NCBI GenBank assembly: GCA_016720685.1 | Contig: JADKKC010000009.1 | Coordinates: 1 to 64,000, forward strand | DNA: 64,000 nucleotides | Origin: Zoogloea sp. | GTDB lineage: Bacteria > Pseudomonadota > Gammaproteobacteria > Burkholderiales > Rhodocyclaceae | Reading direction: 5' to 3' | Part shown: piece after piece, positions 8,349 to 17,963 of the stretch | Position numbering within the stretch: position 1 is the first letter of the stretch | How the letters are laid out: each line of letters begins with the position of its first letter | Notes under the pieces: model-generated | Told to the model about the DNA's origin: nothing | Seen by the model: only the letters and a program-made list of their open reading frames with translations | Database searches by the model: none | Made by a program: the position numbers and the translations under genes

Positions 8349-9167
8349 TCAAGCCTGTGTCGGTGTGCTGTCGACGAAGGCAAATGTGCCGGCCGGCCCG
8401 GCGTTTACGGGGGCTCCGTCGACGAAGAGCATCAGGGTTCCGGGAGTGATCGGCGTCCAGGTTTCGTTGTCGGTCAGGGGCGTGGTGGCGACGACGGCCA
8501 CCCGGTCACCCGGGGTGGTCAGTTCAGTGAAATCCACGGTGATGTCCTGATCCTTGAGGTGGGCGCTGGCAAAGGGCGTCTGGCGGACGATGTAGGTGAG
8601 CCGCGAGGCGCAGTGAGCGAACAGGCAGGTGCCGTTGGAGAGCAGGAAGTTGAACTCGCCAAAGCTGCCGATTTCAGTGCCAATCTGCCGGATCGCGGCA
8701 AACAAGGTGTCGCGGGATGGCTCACCTTCGGGAAAGCGGCGCCGCAGGCTCTCCATCAGGTAGCAGAAGGCCAGTTCGGAATCCGTCTGGCCGACCGGCC
8801 GGAACTCGCCATGCAGTGCGGGCTGGAAACCCTTGAGGTTGCCATTGTGGGCAAACACCCAGTAGCGCCCCCAGAGTTCGCGCTGGAAGGGGTGGGTGTT
8901 TTCAAGGGTGATGACACCCTGGGTGGCCTTGCGGATGTGAGCGATGACGTTGAGCGAATGGATCGGGTAATTGCGCACCAACTCGGCCACCGGCGAGGCG
9001 CTGCTGGCCTTCGGATCGAGGAAGGCGCGCACGCCGCGTCCCTCGAAGAAGGCGATGCCCCAGCCGTCGCCGTGCACGTCGGTGAGGCCGCCACGGGCCT
9101 GGAAGCCGGCGAACGAGAAGCAGATGTCGGTCGGGGTGTTGCAATTCATTCCAAGTAACTGGCACAT
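8349..9167 (-). CDS. Class II glutamine amidotransferase (YafJ-like)
   Basis: A 272-residue Ntn-type amidotransferase. The start is ATG 9167, giving MCQLLGMNCN, so that Cys2 becomes the N-terminal nucleophile after Met removal. The ORF is open further upstream, but a longer start would bury the nucleophile. Other motifs: HGDGWGIAFFEGRGVRAF, HIRKATQG, WVFAHNGNLKG and GQTDSELAFCYLM. The synthase partner and product are unknown for this family. It stands alone, with 130-145 bp of non-coding sequence on each side. Confidence 0.88.
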   Translation of the reverse strand: MCQLLGMNCNTPTDICFSFAGFQARGGLTDVHGDGWGIAFFEGRGVRAFLDPKASSASPVAELVRNYPIHSLNVIAHIRKATQGVITLENTHPFQRELWGRYWVFAHNGNLKGFQPALHGEFRPVGQTDSELAFCYLMESLRRRFPEGEPSRDTLFAAIRQIGTEIGSFGEFNFLLSNGTCLFAHCASRLTYIVRQTPFASAHLKDQDITVDFTELTTPGDRVAVVATTPLTDNETWTPITPGTLMLFVDGAPVNAGPAGTFAFVDSTPTQA

Positions 9168-9312
9168 GATCGTGATCTTTGCTTTGCGGTAGCCCTTGAC
9201 CGTGGGCTCGGTCAGAATGAGGTGTGGTGAGAACATGGGGCGTGGACGCCGGTGCCGGGCGCCGAAACGCGCTCCGCCTTTCTCTCCACGCTTATATTTT
9301 CACTGATACGCC

Positions 9313-10125
9313 ATGACAAATATTACCTTAGCCGACTACGCCGGCCAGATCGAGTCCGCGGGTCGTCTGCTTTCGACCGCGCGGCGCATTCTGTTCATCA
9401 CCGGCGCCGGGCTGTCAGCGGATTCCGGCCTGCCGACGTATCGTGGCGTGGGTGGATTGTACGAGGGCGGGCTGACCGATATCGGCTTGCCGATCGAAGA
9501 GGCAATGTCCGGCGCGATGTTCCAGTTGCGGCCGGACATCACCTGGCGCTACCTGTCGCAGATCGAGTCGAGCTGCCGCGGTGCCCATCCCAACGCCGGG
9601 CATTACGCCATTGCCCGGCTCGAGGCCATGCATGGCGCGGTGACGGTGCTCACCCAGAACGTGGATGGTTTTCACCTCGACGCCGGTTCGCGTGACGTCA
9701 TCGAGATGCACGGCACGCTGCGCCGCCTGCGCTGCGTGGACTGCGGCCGTTCGCGGCACGTGAACAACTATGCCGGCCTGTCGATTCCGCCGGACTGCCC
9801 CCACTGCGGCGGCATGCTGCGGCCCGACGTGGTGCTCTTTGGCGAGAGCCTGCCCGACCAGGCGATGCATCGCTTCGAGCAGGTGCTGGCCGCCGGCCCG
9901 GACATGATCGTGTCGGTCGGTACCGGCAGCTCTTTTCCGTATATCGCCGGGCCGACGCTGTGGGCGATCGAGCATGGCATTCCGACCATCGAGATCAACC
10001 CGGGCGGTACGCCGCTCAGCGACAGCGTGATGTTCCGCTTCCGCCTGCGCGCGGCGGAAGTGCTGCCGGCGCTGCTCGACGCCGGCGGTTATTCGCTGGA
10101 CAGCGGCCGCGACGCCCGCGGCTGA
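9313..10125 (+). CDS. Sir2-family NAD-dependent protein deacylase
   Basis: A 270-residue sirtuin. The NAD-binding motif GAGLSADSGLPTYR is at 31-44, TQNVDGFH follows, and the catalytic His133 lies in EMHG. A four-cysteine zinc site (CVDC at 141-144, CPHC at 162-165) is followed by RPDVVLFGESLP and VGTGSSFPYIAGP. It would remove acyl groups from lysines at the cost of NAD. The GAGLSADSG and LPTYR variants differ slightly from CobB (GAGISAESGIPTFR). Substrates are unknown. An AT-rich stretch (9290-9310) may hold the promoter. Confidence 0.92.
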   Translation: MTNITLADYAGQIESAGRLLSTARRILFITGAGLSADSGLPTYRGVGGLYEGGLTDIGLPIEEAMSGAMFQLRPDITWRYLSQIESSCRGAHPNAGHYAIARLEAMHGAVTVLTQNVDGFHLDAGSRDVIEMHGTLRRLRCVDCGRSRHVNNYAGLSIPPDCPHCGGMLRPDVVLFGESLPDQAMHRFEQVLAAGPDMIVSVGTGSSFPYIAGPTLWAIEHGIPTIEINPGGTPLSDSVMFRFRLRAAEVLPALLDAGGYSLDSGRDARG

Positions 10126-10214
10126 GCGGCTGCAGGCGCTTCACGGCAGCCACAGTCACCCATTCCAGCCCGGCTACGCCTAGAATTGCGGGTTTTGTTT
10201 CGACCTCGCCCACC

Positions 10215-13200
10215 GTGGACCTCGCCCGCCTTCTCGCCCAGATCGACGACACCCTGCTTGGCGAGTTGTTTTCCGCCAATGCGCTCACCCGGGCGCGCGC
10301 CTACGTGGCGCGGGTGCGCAACATCGAAACGGCCGGAAACCAGATCCAGGGCCTCGTGCAAGGCACCGACACGGTGCCCTACCGGGTCACGGTGCGCATC
10401 GAGCGGCGCGAGTTCTTCGGCAAGAGCAGCATCGAACTTTCCACCCGCTGCACCTGCCCGGTGGGCCACCGCTGCAAGCATGCCGCGGCGCTGATCCTTG
10501 CCGCCCGCCGCCCCGGCACGCTGGTGGACCGGCCGCGGGCCGAGATCCTGGCGTGGGCCAAAACCCTGCGCGAACGCGTCGACAAGGCGACCGCCGAGCG
10601 CAAGCCGGCGGCGAGGAAGGAAGGCATCTTCTACCTCTGCAGCGCCTGGCAGAGCGGCGAGGACGTGGAGTTCAGCCTGCTCAAGGCCCGCCTTGGCCCA
10701 TCGGGCGAGCCGGCCGGCGCCATTGGCGACTGGTACAACTACGAGCAGGCGCTGCTCAAGCCGCCCTCCTTCGTGCTTGACGAGGACATGCAGGTTTTTC
10801 GCCAGCTGCGCGAAATGAGCCGGCGTGGCGGTGGTTACGGCCGGCCGGTGCTGCGCGGTGCCGAAGGGCGCGCCTTGCTCGAAGCCGCGCTTGCCACCGG
10901 GCGAACCTGCGTGGCGCTCGACGACAGCGGCAATGTTTCTCCGCTGGCCGCCGGCCCGGCCCGCCCTGGCCGGCTCGAATGGGTGCCCGGTGAAAGCGGC
11001 CTCAAGGCCCGGCTGGTGGTCGAGCCGCCGTCCCAGCTGGTGATCCGCACCGAACCGCCGATATACATCGACGCCAGCGCCGGCGAGGCCGGGCGGGTGG
11101 CGATCGAAGGCGGCGCGGCGATCGCCGAAGTGCTGGCGCTGCCGCCCCTGTCGCCGGTCGAATTGCCGCTGGTCGCCAGTGCCCTGGCCGGGGTGGCGCC
11201 GGAACTGCCCTCGCCGCAAGGTGCAGGTGTCGCCGAACTGACACCCATCGACGCCCCCTGCCAGCCGCTCCTCAACCTGCAAACCCTGCACTGCTGGAGC
11301 TGGCGCAAGCACCGCGGCTACCCGGTGGATTTTGGCGGGCAGGAATACGACGTGGCGATTCCCGCCTTCGCCTACGGTGACGCGCGTTTCGAGCCCGGTT
11401 CGACCTACGACGTGGCCAGCCTTCCCGACGGCCGCGCGGTGCGCGTGCGGCGTGACCCGAAGCGCGAGGCCGCCGCCTGGAAGGCGCTCCTGGCCGCGGG
11501 TTTCCAGTCAGTGAAGCCGGCCTGGCTGGTCACTGCCGGCCCGCGTCCGGAGGGCGTTTTCGGGCTCGAAAGCGAAGCCCACTGGACGCACTTCTTCAGT
11601 CTGGTCGCCCCGGCCCTGCGCGCCGCCGGCTGGCAGATCGACTGCCCGAAGGATTTTCGCCACCGGCTGCTGGAGCCCACCGACTGGCACGTGGACATTC
11701 TCGATGCCGACGACGAAGGCGCCGGCACCGGCTGGTTCGAAGTGTCGCTGGGCGTCGAGGTAGACGGCCGCCGGCTCGATCTTGCGCCCATGCTCCACGC
11801 GGTCTTCCACCAGGATCCGCGCTGGCTCGACCGTAAGTTGATCGACGCCATTCCCGACGACGCCCGCATCATCATCCAGCTTGAAGACGGCGAACGCGTC
11901 GCGCTGCCCGCGGAGCGCATCAAGCCCATCGCCCGCACGCTGGTCGATCTGTTCGACAGCCCGTCGGCCACGCTCAAGGTGTCGCGCTTCGACGCCCCGC
12001 GCCTGGCCGACGCCCTTGGCGATGACTGGCAAGGCGAAGGCCGCGGCCGCCTCGACGACTGGATCGAGCGCATCCGCAGCGCCGAAAAGATCACCCCCGT
12101 CGCCGCGCCTGCAGGCTTTGCGCTCGAACTGCGCCCCTACCAGCTCGAAGGCCTGGCCTGGCTGCAACACCTGCGTGCGCACGGCCTCGGCGGCATCCTG
12201 GCCGACGACATGGGCCTTGGCAAAACCGCCCAGACCCTGGCCCATCTGCTCACCGAAAAACACGCCGGACGCCTTGCCAAACCCGCGCTGGTGGTGCTGC
12301 CCACCTCGCTGGTGTTCAACTGGCAGCGCGAGGCCGAACGCTTTGCGCCCGATCTCAAAGTGCTCAGCCTGCGCGGCACCGGGCGCGCCGATGCCTTTGC
12401 GAAGATTCCCGAACACGACGTCTGTCTCACCACCTATCCGCTGCTGTGGCGCGACCGCGAGCAGCTCTCTGCCCACCGCTATCACTCGCTCATCCTCGAC
12501 GAAGCGCAAACGGTGAAAAATGCCGCCAGTCAGGCCGCCCAGGTGGTGCGCACGCTGCAGGCCGAGCATCGCCTGTGCCTCACCGGCACGCCGCTCGAAA
12601 ACCACCTCGGTGAATTGTGGAGCCAGTTCGACTTCCTGCTGCCGGGCTTTCTCGGCGACAGCAAGGATTTCACCACCCGCTGGCGCAGCCCCATCGAAAA
12701 GCGCGGCGACCTGGTGCGCCGCGACATCCTGGCCCGCCGCATTGCGCCTTTCATCCTGCGTCGGCGCAAGGAAGATGTCGCCAAGGAGTTGCCGCCCAAG
12801 ACCATCGTCGTGCGCAGCGTCGAACTCGAAGGCCGCCAGCGCGATCTTTACGAAACCGTGCGTAGCACCATGGACAAACGCATCCGCGACGAAATCGCCA
12901 CCCGCGGCTTCGCGCGCAGCCAGATCGTCATCCTCGACGCGCTGCTCAAGCTGCGCCAGGTGTGCTGTGACCCGCGCCTCATCAAGACCGACGCGGCCGC
13001 CAAGGTGAAGGAACGCGCCAAGCTCGACCTGCTCATGGACATGCTCCCCGAACTCGTCGACGAAGGCCGCAAAGTGCTGCTGTTCTCCCAATTCACCACC
13101 ATGCTGGCGCTGATCGCCGCCGAACTCGACGCCCGCAAAATCGCCTACGTCGTCCTCACCGGCGACACCGTCGACCGCGAAGTCCCCGTGCGCGCCTTCC

Positions 13201-13580
13201 AGGACGGCTCCACGCCGGTCTTCCTGATCAGCCTGAAAGCTGGCGGCGTCGGCCTCAACCTCACCGCCGCCGACACCGTGATCCACTTCGATCCGTGGTG
13301 GAACCCGGCCGTCGAAAACCAGGCCACCGACCGCGCCCACCGCCTCGGCCAGACCAAGGCGGTGTTCGTCTACAAGCTGGTGGTGGCCGGCTCCATCGAA
13401 GAAAAAATCCTCGCGCTGCAGGAACGAAAAGCCGCACTCGCCGCCGGCATCCTCGCCGAAGACCACGAAGGCACGGTGAAATTCGGCGAAGACGACATCC
13501 GCGCCCTGCTCGCGCCGCTGCCGGAAGCGAAGGGGGACGGGCCCAAGAAAAGCAGCCGGACGAAGGGTAGGTCGAGTTAG
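10215..13580 (+). CDS. SNF2-family ATPase with N-terminal SWIM zinc finger
   Basis: A Swi2/Snf2 DNA translocase of about 1121 residues from the GTG at 10215. The frame is open to 9960, but upstream it overlaps the sirtuin in another frame. SWIM finger CTCPVGHRCKH: Cys79, Cys81, Cys87, His89. A long beta-rich middle leads to the helicase core: DDMGLGKT near 664-671, DEAQ near 762, LTGTPLENHLGELWSQFDFL, and motifs V-VI GGVGLNLTAADTVIHFDPWWNPAVE then DRAHRLGQ. Bacterial SWIM-SNF2 proteins are thought to remodel nucleoprotein or displace RNA polymerase. The role here is unknown. The stop codon lies inside a dispersed palindromic repeat. Confidence 0.93.
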   Translation: MDLARLLAQIDDTLLGELFSANALTRARAYVARVRNIETAGNQIQGLVQGTDTVPYRVTVRIERREFFGKSSIELSTRCTCPVGHRCKHAAALILAARRPGTLVDRPRAEILAWAKTLRERVDKATAERKPAARKEGIFYLCSAWQSGEDVEFSLLKARLGPSGEPAGAIGDWYNYEQALLKPPSFVLDEDMQVFRQLREMSRRGGGYGRPVLRGAEGRALLEAALATGRTCVALDDSGNVSPLAAGPARPGRLEWVPGESGLKARLVVEPPSQLVIRTEPPIYIDASAGEAGRVAIEGGAAIAEVLALPPLSPVELPLVASALAGVAPELPSPQGAGVAELTPIDAPCQPLLNLQTLHCWSWRKHRGYPVDFGGQEYDVAIPAFAYGDARFEPGSTYDVASLPDGRAVRVRRDPKREAAAWKALLAAGFQSVKPAWLVTAGPRPEGVFGLESEAHWTHFFSLVAPALRAAGWQIDCPKDFRHRLLEPTDWHVDILDADDEGAGTGWFEVSLGVEVDGRRLDLAPMLHAVFHQDPRWLDRKLIDAIPDDARIIIQLEDGERVALPAERIKPIARTLVDLFDSPSATLKVSRFDAPRLADALGDDWQGEGRGRLDDWIERIRSAEKITPVAAPAGFALELRPYQLEGLAWLQHLRAHGLGGILADDMGLGKTAQTLAHLLTEKHAGRLAKPALVVLPTSLVFNWQREAERFAPDLKVLSLRGTGRADAFAKIPEHDVCLTTYPLLWRDREQLSAHRYHSLILDEAQTVKNAASQAAQVVRTLQAEHRLCLTGTPLENHLGELWSQFDFLLPGFLGDSKDFTTRWRSPIEKRGDLVRRDILARRIAPFILRRRKEDVAKELPPKTIVVRSVELEGRQRDLYETVRSTMDKRIRDEIATRGFARSQIVILDALLKLRQVCCDPRLIKTDAAAKVKERAKLDLLMDMLPELVDEGRKVLLFSQFTTMLALIAAELDARKIAYVVLTGDTVDREVPVRAFQDGSTPVFLISLKAGGVGLNLTAADTVIHFDPWWNPAVENQATDRAHRLGQTKAVFVYKLVVAGSIEEKILALQERKAALAAGILAEDHEGTVKFGEDDIRALLAPLPEAKGDGPKKSSRTKGRSS

Positions 13581-13596
13581 CGCAGCGTAACCCGAC
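13571..13596. repeat. Dispersed palindromic repeat (REP-like), copy 1
   Basis: GTCGAGTTAGCGCAGCG followed by TAACCCGAC folds on itself. The same GTCGGGTTACGC core recurs near 13970 and 24300. It overlaps the last codons of the SNF2 gene and separates it from the glpQ remnant. Confidence 0.7.
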
Positions 13597-13601
13597 ATCG
13601 T

Positions 13602-13949
13602 CGCTTCAAGTCCATCGGCCTGCCGCGTGAAACGCCGCTGCTCGCCACCCAGGAAAAGAATGGCTGGAACAGCAAGAGCGCCCCGGTGTTCGTGCAGTCT
13701 TTCGAGGTTTCCAACCTGAAGGAAATCGTCACCAACGCCCACGCGCTGGGCCTGGCGCTGCACATCTGGACCCTGCGCCCGGAAAACAACTTCCTTCCCG
13801 CCAGCCTCAAGGCCGCGCTCACCACCGACCCCACCGTGCGCGGCGACAGCATCACCGAAATCCAGACCTTCCTGAAGGCCGGGGTGGACGGCTTCTTCAC
13901 CGACGATCCGGCTGTCGGCCGCGCGGCGGTGAATGGGCTGAAGAAGTAA
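13602..13949 (+). pseudogene. 3' remnant of a glycerophosphodiester phosphodiesterase
   Basis: An open frame of about 115 codons that matches only the C-terminal third of GlpQ-type phosphodiesterases: VFVQSFEVSNLKEI, LGLALHIWTLRPENNFLP, FLKAGVDGFFTDDPAVGRAAV. The catalytic N-terminal part is absent. No good start codon with a ribosome binding site exists, and sequence homologous to the enzyme begins abruptly behind repeat copy 1. It is therefore a 5'-deleted gene, with the repeat at the deletion endpoint. An internal ATG at 13686 could give an 87-residue peptide, but I see no reason to expect function. Confidence 0.8.
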
Positions 13950-13969
13950 GTCGACGTCGTCGCAATGCC

Positions 13970-14002
13970 GTCGGGTTACGCCCTGCGGGCTCTCGTACCT
14001 AC
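13970..14002. repeat. Dispersed palindromic repeat (REP-like), copy 2
   Basis: GTCGGGTTACGCCCTGCGGG then CTCTCGTACCTAC, the reverse-complement relative of copy 1. It overlaps the stop codon of the convergent TPR gene (13999-14001). Together with copy 1 it brackets the glpQ remnant. Confidence 0.65.
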
Positions 14003-16120
14003 GACTGTTCGATCCATTTCTCCAAACCAGCAATCCACTCGTCAAGCTTCTCAAACTGCCGCCCGGCGGATTTCAGCGTGCGCAAAATCTGCAAGGCGCG
14101 GCCCAGGTAGGCGTGGGCCTTGTCCGGCTCAAGCTGCGCCATGCGCGTCAATGACACGACCAAGCCTCGCTGCAGGTCGGCACGTTCCGGCTCGGCATCG
14201 GCCAGCCGCTCCCAGATGGCGAGGGATTGGCGGAAAGAGTCCAGTGCGGCGCCGATGTTTCCGTCCTTGTGCAGCAAATCGCCGAGGCGTTCGTAGGGAA
14301 TGCACAGATCGCGCTGGTAGTCGGCGCGCTCGGGCTCGGCGCGGGCGAGGCGCTCGGCGATGGCGAGGGATTTCTGGAAGAAGTTGCGGGCGGCCTCTCC
14401 CTGCCCGAGTTTAGCCATGAGCTCGCCGAGCTTGATGTAGGAGACGGAGATCGCGCTGGTAGTCGGGCGCTCGGGCTCGGCGCGGGCGAGGCGCTCGGCG
14501 ATGGCGAGGGATTTCTGGAAGAAGTTGCGGGCGGCCTCGCCCTGCCCGAGTTTAGCCATGAGCTCGCCGAGCTTGATGTAGGAGACGGAGAGATCGCGCT
14601 GGTAATCGGCGCGCTCGGGCTCGGCGCGGGCGAGGCGCTCAAAGATGGCGAGGGATTTCTGGAAGAAGTCGCGGGCGGCCTCGCCCTGCCCGAGTTTAGA
14701 GGTCGCCGAGCTTGATGTAGGAGACGGAGAGATCGCGCTGGTAATCGGCGCGCTCGGGCTCGGCGTGGGCGAGGCGCTCAAAGATGGCGAGGGATCTCTG
14801 GAAGAAGCCGCGGGCGGCCTCACCCTGCCCGAGGGCGGCCATCAGGTTGCCGAGCTTTTCGTAGGAGACGGAGAGATCGCGCTGGTAATCGGCGCGCTCG
14901 GGCTCGGCGCGGACGAGGCGTTCGCGGATGGCGAGGGATTTCTGGAAGAAGTCGCGGGCGGCCTCGCCCTGCCCGAGTTTAGCCATGAGGTTGCCGAGCT
15001 TTTCGTAGGAGACGGAGAGATCGCGTTGGTAATCGGCGCGCTCGGGCTCGGCGCGGGCGAGGCGCTCGGAGATGGCCAGATCTTTTTCGAAGAAATCGCG
15101 GGCGGCCTCGCCCTGCCCGAGGGCGGCCATGAGGTCGCCGAGCTTGTTGTAGGAGACGGAGAGATCGCGCTGGTGATCGGTGCGCTCGGGCTCGGCGCGG
15201 GCGAGGCGTTCGGCGATGGCGAGGGCTTTCTGGAAGAAGTCGCGGGCGGCCTCGCCCTGCCCGAGGGCGGCCATGAGCTCGCCGAGCTTGTCGTAGGAGA
15301 CGGAGATCTCGCGCTGGTAATCGGCGCGCTCGGGCTCGGCGTGGGCGAGGTGCTCAGTGATGGCGAGGGCTTCGCGATAGGCTGTCAGCGCTTCGTTAGT
15401 GTGTCCGCGGAGGGCGAGGTGGTCGCCCAGCCGGTTAAGCCAAATCAGCAAGGCGCGCTGGGTGCCGAGCTCATCGGGGTGGGCGAGGGTGCGCTGGCGG
15501 GCGCGGTCGACTTCGCGGGCGAGTTCACGCCCTGCGGCCTCGTCGCCGGCTTCCATGTTGGCGGGCATCCGTTCGACAGTGGGCGCTTGCAGGGCCGGGC
15601 TGGCGTCGGCGGCGGTGGTTTCGGCTTCCATGGTGATCGACACGCCGCGCAGCGACCAGAAATCCGGCGCTTCCTGGGCGAATGCCGCTTCGAGCCGGGG
15701 CGACAGGCACAGCAGCAGGGCCGCATCCAGACGCCGGGCGAGGGCGTTGCGCTGCTCGTTCATGCGGCGAAAGAGCAGGCGCCAGGCGGGGATGTCGGCT
15801 TCGCCGGTGAAGGTGGCGTCGAGGGCGAAAACGAGGCGTTCGGCGGCGGCGGGCGCGGGAAAGGCATCCAGGTGCGTGGTGACGAGGGCGGCGAGGGCGG
15901 CGCCATCGAGGGGGGCGTCGCGGGGCAGGATGTCGTAGGGGGCGAGGTGTTCGCTGCGCAAGCTGCCGCCGCGCCGCGCGGGCACGGCTTCGGCCAGCGT
16001 GGCGAGCAGCTGGCGGATTTGGCGTGGCGATTGGCTGACGACGATGTGGAACTGAAAGCCGTCGCCCAGCGCGAGGGCGCTGATCAGGTGCTTCAGCGCG
16101 GCGCGGGAGTCGGCGGGCAT
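13999..16120 (-). CDS. TPR-repeat protein with N-terminal STAND/P-loop-like domain, frameshifted
   Basis: The N-terminal part runs from ATG 16120 in one frame to about 14696 and continues in another frame to 13999, so the intact protein would be about 700 residues. Residues 1-170 resemble the N domain of STAND-type TPR proteins (WRLLFRRMNEQRNALARR, APDFWSLRG), without an obvious Walker A. About eight repeats of 48 residues follow, with consensus LSVSYEKLGNLMAxLGQGEA then ARDFFQKSLAIxERLARAEP and ERADYQRD. Each is a TPR pair that would form a superhelical binding surface. The frame break near 14700 is a 5-base loss within a repeat. A second, self-correcting pair of indels lies near 14453-14470. 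A 17-codon ORF beginning at 16173 (DFATQRRYYNRCHFQP) overlaps the start as TGATG and may be the true N terminus. Function unknown. Confidence 0.65.
14250..15345 (-). repeat. Tandem array of about eight 144-bp units coding TPR repeats
   Basis: A near-identical 144-bp unit (48 codons) repeats head to tail inside the TPR gene. Neighbouring units share long identical blocks such as CTCGGGCTCGGCGCGGGCGA, so identity is high at DNA level as well as protein level. That points to recent expansion or gene conversion, and makes the array prone to slippage and assembly error. Confidence 0.85.
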
Positions 16121-16250
16121 CAGGGCTGAAAGTGGCAGCGGTTGTAATACCGGCGTTGGGTGGCGAAATCCATGATGGCTCCTGCGGGCATAGCGGCGTT
16201 CCGGGCGAACGCCGGCGAATCTTAGCGCAAACCTTTGTTGATCAAGATTT

Positions 16251-17204
16251 TCACGCCACCCGGTTCACCGCCGCACCGGCGACAAACGCTTCGATGTTGT
16301 CGATGAGCTGGTCGGCGAGGGTCTGCATCGCCTCGCGGCTGGACCACGCGACGTGGGGTGTCAGGATGAAGTTGCCGGCGTCGAGCAGATCCGGCGCCAG
16401 CAGCGGGTTAGTGACGGGCGGTTCTTCGGTGAGCACGTCGAAGCCGGCGCCGCCGATCTGGCGGGCGCGCAGGGCGTCGGCCAGCGCCGCTTCATCCACC
16501 AGGCCGCCGCGGGCGGTGTTGATCAGGATGGCCGTTGGCTTCATGGCCGCCAGTTCGGGTGCGCCGATCAGGTGGCGGGTGGCGTCGGTGAGCGGGCAGT
16601 GCAGGCTGATCACGTCGGCTTCGCGGATCAGGCGCTCGAAGGGCAGGTAGCCGTCGCGGCAGGTGGCCGCGCCCTTGTGTTCGCCAAGAACAACCCGCAT
16701 GCCGAAGGCGGCGGCGATGCGCGCCACGCCCTGCCCGAGAGTGCCGCTGCCGAGGAGGCCAAGAGTTTGGCCGGCGAGGTCGCGGATCGGGTAGTCGAAA
16801 TAACAGAACTGTTCGCTCTTCTGCCAGCGCCCGGCGGCCACCGAGCGGTGGAAAGGCCCGATCTGCCGGGCCAGCGCCAGCAGCAGCGCAAAGACGTGCT
16901 CGGGCACCGTTTCGCGGGCGTAACCGCGCACGTTGGAGACGACGATGCCGCGTGCCCGGCAGGCGTCGAGATCGACGTTGTTGTAGCCGGTGGCGGCGAT
17001 GGCCACCATCTGCAGCGCGGGCAGGCCGGCAATGATTGCGGCGCTGAGCCGGCGCTTGTTGACGATGGCGATGGTGGCGTCGGCGAGGCGCTCGGCAACT
17101 TCGTGCTGGGCGGTGGCCTCGTGCTCGATCCAGGTGTGGGCAAATGCCGGGCGGCGGAGCTGGGCTTTGAGTGCGCCGGCTTCGATGGAGACGATGCGAT
17201 GCAT
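16251..17204 (-). CDS. D-2-hydroxyacid dehydrogenase (hydroxypyruvate/glycerate dehydrogenase-like)
   Basis: A 317-residue NAD(P)-dependent D-2-hydroxyacid dehydrogenase, cytoplasmic. Motifs: ATGYNNVDLDACRARGI, the nucleotide-binding loop LGLLGSGTLGQGVARIA, ISLHCPLTDATRHLI, NTARGGLVDEAAL with the substrate-binding Arg, and the catalytic His in LTPHVAWSS. It fits best the glycerate/hydroxypyruvate reductase branch, but substrate specificity cannot be read from sequence alone. The ATG at 17204 is the natural start. It is divided from cobO by about 90 bp. Confidence 0.9.
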   Translation of the reverse strand: MHRIVSIEAGALKAQLRRPAFAHTWIEHEATAQHEVAERLADATIAIVNKRRLSAAIIAGLPALQMVAIAATGYNNVDLDACRARGIVVSNVRGYARETVPEHVFALLLALARQIGPFHRSVAAGRWQKSEQFCYFDYPIRDLAGQTLGLLGSGTLGQGVARIAAAFGMRVVLGEHKGAATCRDGYLPFERLIREADVISLHCPLTDATRHLIGAPELAAMKPTAILINTARGGLVDEAALADALRARQIGGAGFDVLTEEPPVTNPLLAPDLLDAGNFILTPHVAWSSREAMQTLADQLIDNIEAFVAGAAVNRVA

Positions 17205-17292
17205 GGCGGTGGCGGGTGCGAAAGGCTAAGGCGCCAAGCTTACCGCGCCGCCACGCCCTGGTAGAACATGCGCTTGGCGCGAGGCCGCCGGG

Positions 17293-17925
17293 CTAGAACT
17301 CCACGCCCGCCTGGGCGGCGATGCCGGCCTTGAAGGCGTGTTTGACCACGCCCATGTCGGTGACGGTGTCGGCGGCTTCGATCAGGGCGTCGGGGGCGCC
17401 ACGGCCGGTGACGATGACGTGCTGCATCTCGGGCCGGCTTTCGATGTCGGTGATGACGTCGGCCACGTCGAGGTAGCCGTACTTGAGCGCGATGTTGAGT
17501 TCATCGAGCACGACGAGGCCGATTTCCGGGTCGTCGAGAAAGCGTCGGGCCTGCTCCCAGCCGGCCTTGGCGCTGGCGGTGTCGGCGCTGCGGTCCTGGG
17601 TATCCCAGGTGAAGCCGTCGCCCATGACGTGCCAGCTCACTTCGGGCTGGCGGCGGAAGAAGGCTTCTTCGCCGGTATCCGAGCGGCCCTTCACAAACTG
17701 CACGACGCCAACCTTGAGGCCGTGGCCGATGGCGCGGGCGAGCACGCCGAAGGCGGCGCTGGACTTGCCCTTGCCGTTGCCGGTGTTCACCAGCAGCAGG
17801 CCGCGCTTGTCGGTGGCGGCGGCGATGGCGGCGTCGACGACGGCTTTTTTGCGCTCCATGCGCGCCTTGTGGCGGGCGTTGCGGGCGGCTTCGGAGGCGG
17901 GCGGGTTGGGGTGTGCGTCGCTCAT
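17293..17925 (-). CDS. cobO: Cob(I)yrinic acid a,c-diamide / cobalamin adenosyltransferase
   Basis: CobA/CobO/BtuR-type ATP:corrinoid adenosyltransferase, 210 residues, cytoplasmic. It transfers the adenosyl group of ATP to Co(I) corrinoids, and so acts both in salvage and in synthesis. The P-loop GNGKGKSS is at 49-56, followed by VGVVQFVKGR, the VVLDELNIALKYGY motif and VIVTGRGAPDALIEAAD, and it ends with the family-typical GVEF. It lies 38 bp after btuD on the same strand, downstream of the cobalamin riboswitch and btuB-btuC-btuD, so it is probably in that transcript. Confidence 0.95.
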   Translation of the reverse strand: MSDAHPNPPASEAARNARHKARMERKKAVVDAAIAAATDKRGLLLVNTGNGKGKSSAAFGVLARAIGHGLKVGVVQFVKGRSDTGEEAFFRRQPEVSWHVMGDGFTWDTQDRSADTASAKAGWEQARRFLDDPEIGLVVLDELNIALKYGYLDVADVITDIESRPEMQHVIVTGRGAPDALIEAADTVTDMGVVKHAFKAGIAAQAGVEF

Positions 17926-17963
17926 GGTTTCTCTCGCTTGATGTTTTTTGTGCGGGTCGGATT

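Noticed and set aside
11508..14054. 848-codon minus-strand open frame opposite the SNF2 gene
   Set aside because: Shadow of the SNF2 gene caused by high GC content at third codon positions.
14250..15345. Regularly spaced repeats resembling a CRISPR array
   Set aside because: The units are 144 bp, fully coding, without unique spacers, and encode TPR helices.
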